Below, piece after piece: positions 6,480 to 10,047 of a DNA stretch of 10,047 bases. The stretch spans positions 1 through 10,047 of the forward strand of contig JAZTXA010000024.1 in assembly GCA_045636245.1 (NCBI GenBank). Reading direction: 5' to 3'. The notes beneath the pieces are model-generated. The model saw only the letters and a program-made list of their open reading frames with translations. It made no database searches and was not told the DNA's origin. The DNA is from RGIG7213 sp045636245 (GTDB lineage Bacteria; Bacillota; Clostridia; Oscillospirales; CAG-272). Both the position numbers and the translations under genes were made by a program. How positions within the stretch are numbered: the first letter of the stretch is position 1; each line of letters starts with the position of its first letter.

Positions 6480-6832
6480 CTGTCTTCCTCCTTATAAATC
6501 TTATCAAGTGCTGAAAGTATCATTTGCCGTGTTACGCCTTTTTCTTTAAGGTCGGCTATCACAAGCTCACATTCGCTCGGCTTTTCGCACGCATCTGTCG
6601 AATCGTATGTTACGTAGATTCCCTTTTTGGGAAGCGAGGCGATGAAGCCTTTTTCTTCAAGTAAGGCATACGCACGTACAACAGTATTCGGATTTACTCC
6701 GCAATCCTCAGCGGCAGTGCGCACCGAAGGAAGCTTTTCTCCGTTTTTAAGTACACCTAACTTTATATAATTTTCGTATTTTTCCGCTATCTGCACGTAA
6801 ACATCGCTTTTGTTCGAAAATTTCCACACCAT
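6476..6832 (-). CDS. GntR-family transcriptional regulator, YtrA subfamily
   Basis: This 118-residue repressor-type protein has a GntR winged helix-turn-helix at residues 9-75, including EKLPSVR (32-38), the recognition region NPNTVVRAY (47-55), and the EEKGFI turn plus wing (59-75). Only about 43 residues follow, the short C-terminal dimerisation tail of the YtrA group, with no large ligand-binding domain. The ATG at 6832 is preceded by AGGAGG (6840-6845) seven bases upstream, which rules out the longer in-frame reading to 6955. It is the first gene of the ABC operon and lies directly behind a promoter that carries tandem repeats. Autorepression of the operon, as known for YtrA and relatives, is the natural inference. 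The inducing signal is unknown. Confidence 0.93.
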   Translation of the reverse strand: MVWKFSNKSDVYVQIAEKYENYIKLGVLKNGEKLPSVRTAAEDCGVNPNTVVRAYALLEEKGFIASLPKKGIYVTYDSTDACEKPSECELVIADLKEKGVTRQMILSALDKIYKEEDR

Positions 6833-6843
6833 ACGGTCACCTC

Positions 6844-6890
6844 CTGTATAAATCTGTATTAACTGTACCATCTGTACTATTTGTACTATA
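6844..6890. promoter_or_regulatory. candidate GntR operator: five tandem 9-10-bp units
   Basis: On the plus strand TGTAC or TGTAT occurs five times in a row, starting at 6845, 6855, 6864, 6873 and 6882 (spacings 10, 9, 9, 9). Three units read TGTAC and are separated by three-base links plus one C or T; the two nearest the gene read TGTAT. On the minus strand the unit is roughly TAGTACAGA. The array covers the -10 box, the predicted start of transcription and the edge of the Shine-Dalgarno sequence, the right place for a steric repressor. Binding by the adjacent GntR protein is inferred from position. Confidence 0.6.
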
Positions 6891-6913
6891 ACATAAAAAA
6901 TGGGATTTGTCAA
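6885..6913 (-). promoter_or_regulatory. promoter of the GntR-ABC operon
   Basis: Reading the minus strand, a perfect -35 TTGACA (6908-6913) is followed by 17 bases and then -10 TATAGT (6885-6890), with a TG extension just before it. The start of transcription is expected near 6878, giving a leader of about 45 bases made almost wholly of the tandem repeat. Such a strong promoter under a repressor array suggests tight off/on control. Confidence 0.85.
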
Positions 6914-6944
6914 GTGGGGAATATGAATAAAATGGGATTGAAAC

Positions 6945-6964
6945 GGCGGGAGCAAGCCCCCGCC
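6945..6964. repeat. G+C-rich palindrome, probably a dispersed intergenic repeat
   Basis: GGCGGG (6945-6950) pairs with CCCGCC (6959-6964), and a GC-AA-GC core is flanked by a single A-C mismatch. The G+C-rich sequence stands out from the A/T-rich spacer and is followed by CTACG. The pattern GGCGGG-GCAAGC-CCCGCC-CTAC resembles intergenic repeats I recall from clostridial genomes, but no second copy is in this window. It sits between the ABC-operon promoter and the terminator of the next gene. Confidence 0.4.
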
Positions 6965-6989
6965 CTACGCCATCACCGAATTACAATTA

Positions 6990-7016
6990 AAAAATCGGCT
7001 CACAGAGCCGATTTTT
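6990..7016 (-). terminator. rho-independent terminator of the Re-citrate-synthase-like gene
   Basis: A perfect 12-bp stem pairs 6990-7001 with 7005-7016 around a three-base loop. Read on the minus strand, it gives AAAAATCGGCTC, a TGT loop and GAGCCGATTTTT, continuing into TAATT. It begins four bases after the stop codon of the gene ending at 7021. The A and T runs on both sides would also allow activity on the plus strand, but no plus-strand gene leads into it. Confidence 0.92.
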
Positions 7017-7020
7017 GGTA

Positions 7021-8469
7021 TTATTTTTTCTTGTGGACGTGGATGTGGGAAAGCTCACGGTAAAATTCAAAGTCTATTTCCTGAAGCATTTCTTCAAGCT
7101 CAATATCACCCATTACTGTGTTGCGTCCGTTTGCGTACTGCTCATCAACAAGCGTTTTCATCTTCAGGATCACGGGGTGGCGCTTATCGACCTTTTCTTC
7201 ACCGACAAGTGCGAAATATCCGTTCATCCAGTGTGCGATTCCCGCAACACCGCTGTGTGAATCGACCGCAACGGATGCGGGACGGTTGAGTATCTTTGCC
7301 GTATTGAATATGTTATATATTTCCTCATCCTTGAGAAGTCCGTCAGCGTGGATGCCCGCCCTTGTCGTGTTGAAGCTTCTGCCGACAAACGGAGTTCTTG
7401 CGGGAATCTCGTAGCCTATCTCACTTTCAAAATACTGTGCAATTTCGGTAATCACGGAAAGATCCATGCCGTTTGTAGTACCTCTGAGCGATGCATACTC
7501 AATAGCCATCGCTTCAAGCGGACAGTTACCTGTTCTCTCTCCTATACCGAGCACCGAACAGTTTATACCCGAACAGCCGTAAAGCCAAGCCGTTGCGGCA
7601 TTACCGACAACCTTATAAAAGTCGTTATGGCCGTGCCATTCAAGATTTTCGCTCTTAACTCCCGCAAAGTGGATAAGACCGTAAATGATACCCTGAACGC
7701 TTCTGGGAAGTGCCGCGCCGGGGTACGATACACCGTAGCCCATTGTATCACACGCACGTATTTTTACGGGCATATTATATTTCTCGCCAAGCTCTGTCAG
7801 CTTTTCGGCAAGCGGTACGACAAATCCGTAAAAGTCTGCCCTTGTGATATCCTCAAAATGGCAACGCGGTCTTATACCGTAGTCGATGACCTTTTCGACC
7901 ATACTTACGTATTTATCAAGCGCTGACTTTCTTGTCAGTCCCATTTTGTTGTATATGTGGTAATCAGAACAGCTTACAAGAATACCCGTTTCTTTTATAC
8001 CGATATCCTTAACAAGCTTAAAATCGTTTTCGTGTGCGCGTATCCAGCTTGTGACCTCGGGAAATTTAAGTCCGAGTGACATACACTCCCTGACTGCTTC
8101 TCTGTCCTTTTCGGAATACACAAAAAACTCACTTTGTCTGACTATACCGTTTTCACCGCCGAGCTTATTGAGAAGCTTAAAAATATGCACTATCTGCTCC
8201 ACCGTAAAGGGGGATGTTGACTGCTGACCGTCACGGAATGTTGTATCAGTTATCCAGATATCGGAGGGCATATTTATCGGAACGTGTCTGTGGTTGAACG
8301 CTACCTTCGGTATCGAATCGTAATCAAACAGATTACGGTACAGATTGGGGGTTTCCCTTTCCTGAAGCTGGTATTTATAAGCCGCCTGCTCAAGCAGGTT
8401 TGTGTGATCGGAAAATGATATTTCTCTGCTATCACTCATATGCTGGTTTCTTTTTTCACCTATATCCAT
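7021..8469 (-). CDS. HMGL-like acyltransferase, probable Re-citrate synthase (homocitrate/isopropylmalate synthase relative)
   Basis: This 482-residue member of the DRE-TIM metallolyase (HMGL-like) superfamily should condense an acyl-CoA with a 2-oxo acid. Signature segments are DTTFRDGQQ (75-83), with metal ligand Asp75 and Arg79, and RPRCHFEDITRAD (200-212). Others are CDTMGYG (240-246) and HGHND (279-283), whose histidines bind the metal, and a later TRAGIHADGLL stretch. It has a roughly 70-residue N-terminal lead before the barrel and lacks the regulatory domain of LeuA. This layout and the DTTFRDGQQS wording match the anaerobe family that includes the Re-citrate synthase of Clostridium kluyveri, which makes citrate from acetyl-CoA and oxaloacetate. 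The assignment is from memory, and homocitrate or another synthase activity remains possible. The ATG at 8469 has AGGAGA (8476-8481) six bases upstream. It is monocistronic, with its own promoter and terminator. Confidence 0.85.
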   Translation of the reverse strand: MDIGEKRNQHMSDSREISFSDHTNLLEQAAYKYQLQERETPNLYRNLFDYDSIPKVAFNHRHVPINMPSDIWITDTTFRDGQQSTSPFTVEQIVHIFKLLNKLGGENGIVRQSEFFVYSEKDREAVRECMSLGLKFPEVTSWIRAHENDFKLVKDIGIKETGILVSCSDYHIYNKMGLTRKSALDKYVSMVEKVIDYGIRPRCHFEDITRADFYGFVVPLAEKLTELGEKYNMPVKIRACDTMGYGVSYPGAALPRSVQGIIYGLIHFAGVKSENLEWHGHNDFYKVVGNAATAWLYGCSGINCSVLGIGERTGNCPLEAMAIEYASLRGTTNGMDLSVITEIAQYFESEIGYEIPARTPFVGRSFNTTRAGIHADGLLKDEEIYNIFNTAKILNRPASVAVDSHSGVAGIAHWMNGYFALVGEEKVDKRHPVILKMKTLVDEQYANGRNTVMGDIELEEMLQEIDFEFYRELSHIHVHKKK

Positions 8470-8519
8470 TATCTATCTCCTGTTGCATCTTTAAATACAT
8501 TATATTAATTATCTTCACG

Positions 8520-8548
8520 ATTATACCACATTTTTTGCATTCTTGCAA
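8520..8548 (-). promoter_or_regulatory. promoter of the Re-citrate-synthase-like gene
   Basis: On the minus strand the -35 box is TTGCAA (8543-8548), the spacer is 17 bases, and the -10 box is a perfect TATAAT (8520-8525) preceded by TGTGG. The 11 bases TGTGGTATAAT and the TTGCAA box are identical to those of the SRP RNA promoter at 535-563. An inverted repeat TTGCA-TTCT-TGCAA (8535-8548) overlaps the -35 region and could bind a regulator. Confidence 0.8.
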
Positions 8549-8595
8549 TACCCGACCTGCATTTTTTCATTTTTTTAAAATTTATTGTTTTTCAA

Positions 8596-8624
8596 TTGAC
8601 AAATGGAACTGTGTGTGCTATAAT
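8596..8624 (+). promoter_or_regulatory. consensus sigma-A promoter of the ferredoxin gene
   Basis: TTGACA (8596-8601), a 17-base spacer and TATAAT (8619-8624) make a perfect consensus promoter, as expected for a highly expressed gene. Transcription should begin near 8631, with a leader of about 30 bases. The -35 boxes of this promoter and the divergent one are 47 bases apart, separated by a T-rich spacer. Confidence 0.92.
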
Positions 8625-8660
8625 AAAGCAAATAAATTAAACATTAAAAGGAGAAGTGTC

Positions 8661-8834
8661 ATGGCTTACGTTATAAACGATGAATGTCTCGGTTGCGGCG
8701 CATGCGAACCCGAATGCCCCGTAAGTGCGATTTCCGAAAAGGACGGCAAGTACGTTATCAACGCTGACGAATGCATCGATTGCGGTGCTTGCGCAGGCGC
8801 ATGCCCTGTCGGCGCACCCAACCCTGCCGAATAA
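8661..8834 (+). CDS. 2[4Fe-4S] ferredoxin, clostridial type
   Basis: This is a small cytoplasmic electron carrier of 57 residues, typical for clostridial ferredoxins. Two cluster motifs are seen: Cys9, Cys12, Cys15 with Cys19-Pro, and Cys38, Cys41, Cys44 with Cys48-Pro. Each CxxCxxC ligates one [4Fe-4S] cluster, and the fourth cysteine serves the other. The two halves are internally similar (DECLGCGAC and DECIDCGAC), reflecting the family's ancient duplication. The ATG at 8661 has AAGGAG (8648-8653) seven bases upstream. Longer in-frame readings into the spacer are excluded by the promoter position. In anaerobes such ferredoxins serve pyruvate:ferredoxin oxidoreductase and hydrogenase; the partner here is not shown by the sequence. 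Confidence 0.97.
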   Translation: MAYVINDECLGCGACEPECPVSAISEKDGKYVINADECIDCGACAGACPVGAPNPAE

Positions 8835-8853
8835 TTTTTACTTACAAGCCTTT

Positions 8854-8875
8854 ACCCCTGCTTTTCAGCAGGGGT
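8854..8875 (+). other. hairpin between ferredoxin and methyltransferase genes
   Basis: ACCCCTGC (8854-8861) pairs with GCAGGGGT (8868-8875) around a six-base loop. It is a stable eight-pair stem, but no T run follows, so it is not a canonical terminator. It begins 20 bases after the ferredoxin stop. It may protect the 3' end of the ferredoxin mRNA or reduce read-through into the next genes; both are inference. Confidence 0.5.
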
Positions 8876-8901
8876 GATGTGCGTTATAGGGGGATTTTAA
8901 T

Positions 8902-9630
8902 TTGGATAACGTCAACTGTGACATCATATTACAGCAAGAAAAAAACGGTCTTAAATACGGGACAGATGCATACCTGCTGTACGCTTTCATGCCCAAAGCG
9001 GGTAAGAGTGCGGTTTGTGAAGGCGGATGCGGTTCGGGCATAATTTCGCTTTTGCTTTTGAAAAGCGGAAAATGCAACAGTGCCGTTTGCATCGACGTGC
9101 AAGACTCGTCATGTGAAATTGCAAAAAATAATGCAAAACAAAACGGTCTTGAAGAAAAAATGACCGTTGTATGCTCCGACATTCTCGATTTTCGGTGTGA
9201 GCGTGAATTTGATGCGTTTTTATGCAATCCGCCGTACATGAAGGAAAACAGCGGAAAAACAAATACATACACCGAAAAATATATCGCCCGTCACGAAACA
9301 ACGGCTGATATCGGCGGATTTGCCGCCTGTGCATACCGTGTTATCAAGGACGGTGCCGATGCATATTTTGTTTACCGCCCCGACAGATGCGCAGATATAA
9401 TTTATGCCTTGAAGCAAAACAGGCTGGAGCCGAAAATAATAACTTTCGTCCACGCAACAAAGGAGCATGAGCCTTGCCTGATGCTTATAAAAGCAAAGAA
9501 AAACGCCAAAAGCGGTATGCTTTTGACAAAGCCTTTGATTATATATGAGGGCGAAGCAGGCGGAGAATATTCGCCCGATATGAAATATATTTATGAAAAC
9601 GGGATGTTTCCCGACGGATTTTTTAGGTGA
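8902..9630 (+). CDS. trmN6: SAM-dependent methyltransferase, TrmN6/YabB family (tRNA1(Val) adenine-37 N6-methyltransferase-like)
   Basis: This 242-residue Rossmann-fold methyltransferase has the family's start pattern (LQQEKNGLKYGTDAYLLYAF, about 10-29). The SAM-binding motif I is EGGCGSG (40-46). Its catalytic motif NPPY (109-112) is typical of enzymes that methylate exocyclic amino groups of adenine. TrmN6 modifies A37 of tRNA1(Val) in E. coli; the Gram-positive homologue YabB also lies near rsmI (yabC) in B. subtilis, as here. The start is a TTG at 8902 with AGGGGGA (8888-8894) seven bases upstream; no ATG fits as well. The protein is unusually rich in cysteine in its first 110 residues. 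The tRNA target is inferred from family. Confidence 0.85.
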   Translation: MDNVNCDIILQQEKNGLKYGTDAYLLYAFMPKAGKSAVCEGGCGSGIISLLLLKSGKCNSAVCIDVQDSSCEIAKNNAKQNGLEEKMTVVCSDILDFRCEREFDAFLCNPPYMKENSGKTNTYTEKYIARHETTADIGGFAACAYRVIKDGADAYFVYRPDRCADIIYALKQNRLEPKIITFVHATKEHEPCLMLIKAKKNAKSGMLLTKPLIIYEGEAGGEYSPDMKYIYENGMFPDGFFR

Positions 9631-9636
9631 ATCACA

Positions 9637-10047
9637 ATGAGCAGTATGAAAAATATAGATAAGCTTTATGAGGAAGAAGACGGAAAGAACAAAATTGAAA
9701 AGGGCACGCTTTATCTTGTGTCAACGCCGATAGGCAATCTGTCGGATATGACATACAGGGCGGTGCACGTGCTTTCGGGTGTTGATTTTATTGCCGCCGA
9801 GGACACAAGAAACACCCCGAAGCTTCTTATGCATTACGGCATAAAAAAGCCGCTTGTATCGTACTTTGAGCATAATAAGGCACAAAGAGGAAAAGAAATA
9901 GCCGACAGGCTTTTGGCAGGCGAATCATGCGCGCTTGTAACCGATGCGGGCACCCCCGCGATAAGCGATCCGGGGGAGGACCTTGTCAAGCTGTGCCGAA
10001 GCCTTAACATTCCCACAGTACCCGTGCCGGGTGCGTGCGCGGCAATA
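9637..10047 (+). CDS. rsmI: 16S rRNA (cytidine-1402 2'-O)-methyltransferase, 5' part
   Basis: RsmI methylates the ribose of C1402 in the decoding centre of 16S rRNA. The first 137 residues are present and the frame is open to the right edge. Hallmarks of this tetrapyrrole-methylase-fold family are LYLVSTPIGNL (25-35), AEDTR (54-58), TDAGTPAISDPG (102-113) and VPGACAAI (130-137). A lead of about 22 charged residues precedes the conserved core, longer than in many homologues. The ATG at 9637 has AGGTGA (9625-9630) six bases upstream, overlapping the stop of the preceding methyltransferase gene, so the two are co-transcribed and probably translationally coupled. A second ATG three codons on (9646) lacks an equally good site. 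Confidence 0.95.
   Translation, partial: MSSMKNIDKLYEEEDGKNKIEKGTLYLVSTPIGNLSDMTYRAVHVLSGVDFIAAEDTRNTPKLLMHYGIKKPLVSYFEHNKAQRGKEIADRLLAGESCALVTDAGTPAISDPGEDLVKLCRSLNIPTVPVPGACAAI

Noticed and set aside
6844..6890. Short CRISPR-like array
   Set aside because: Units are only 9-10 bp with no spacers of CRISPR length and no cas genes nearby; position on the promoter indicates an operator.
6833..6955. Hydrophobic N-terminal extension of the GntR regulator
   Set aside because: It is simply translation of the promoter and operator region; the strong site before 6832 and the normal GntR start decide for the shorter protein.
7348..7926. Plus-strand ORF of 192 codons opposite the citrate-synthase-like gene
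   Set aside because: It is antisense to a conserved enzyme gene, with no promoter or site, and gives a composition unlike a real protein.
8854..8875. Ordinary rho-independent terminator after the ferredoxin gene
   Set aside because: The stem is strong but no run of T follows on either strand, so I list it only as a hairpin.

Overview
The window looks like core chromosome of a Gram-positive member of the Clostridia, probably a gut Oscillospirales/Ruminococcaceae-type organism. The reasons are its moderate G+C content, the strong AGGAGG-type ribosome binding sites, sigma-A promoters with 17-bp spacers, a large Bacillus-type signal recognition particle (SRP) RNA carrying an Alu domain, and the gene order SRP RNA - dnaX - ybaB/ebfC - recR known from Bacillus subtilis. 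The genus is inference; nothing here fixes the species.

Layout. The left edge holds the start of rplM (ribosomal protein L13) on the minus strand with its own promoter. A T-rich spacer follows, then a plus-strand promoter driving the SRP RNA (587-856) and, with no visible terminator between, dnaX (900), ebfC (2512) and recR (2866), closed by a strong hairpin terminator at 3483-3516. A 111-bp palindromic, MITE-like element and a possible 18-codon membrane microprotein occupy the gap to the next, convergent operon. That minus-strand operon (6832 down to 3729) encodes a YtrA-type GntR repressor, an ABC ATPase, an ABC-2-type permease and a double-anchored extracytoplasmic protein of unknown function. 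Its promoter is embedded in a five-fold 9-10-bp tandem repeat that is the obvious candidate operator. Next comes a monocistronic minus-strand gene for a 482-residue Claisen-condensing enzyme resembling Re-citrate synthase. It is transcribed divergently from a 2[4Fe-4S] ferredoxin. After the ferredoxin come a TrmN6/YabB-type methyltransferase and the beginning of rsmI, a pairing also known from B. subtilis.

How the genes work together. The first block combines protein targeting (SRP RNA), replication (DnaX clamp loader) and recombination repair (RecR, YbaB), apparently co-expressed. The ABC block looks like a self-regulated envelope or antimicrobial-response exporter. The Re-citrate-synthase-like enzyme and the ferredoxin fit anaerobic, ferredoxin-linked carbon metabolism. 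The last two genes modify RNA (tRNA and 16S rRNA).

Most interesting signals. dnaX carries an in-phase A AAA AAG heptamer at 2195-2201, in the linker before its C-terminal domain, with a -1 frame stop two codons later. This mirrors the E. coli tau/gamma frameshift site. The others are the tandem operator, the 18-residue microprotein candidate, the uncharacterised fourth protein of the ABC operon, and the palindromic repeat element. I saw no CRISPR array, prophage, transposase or recognisable defence system.
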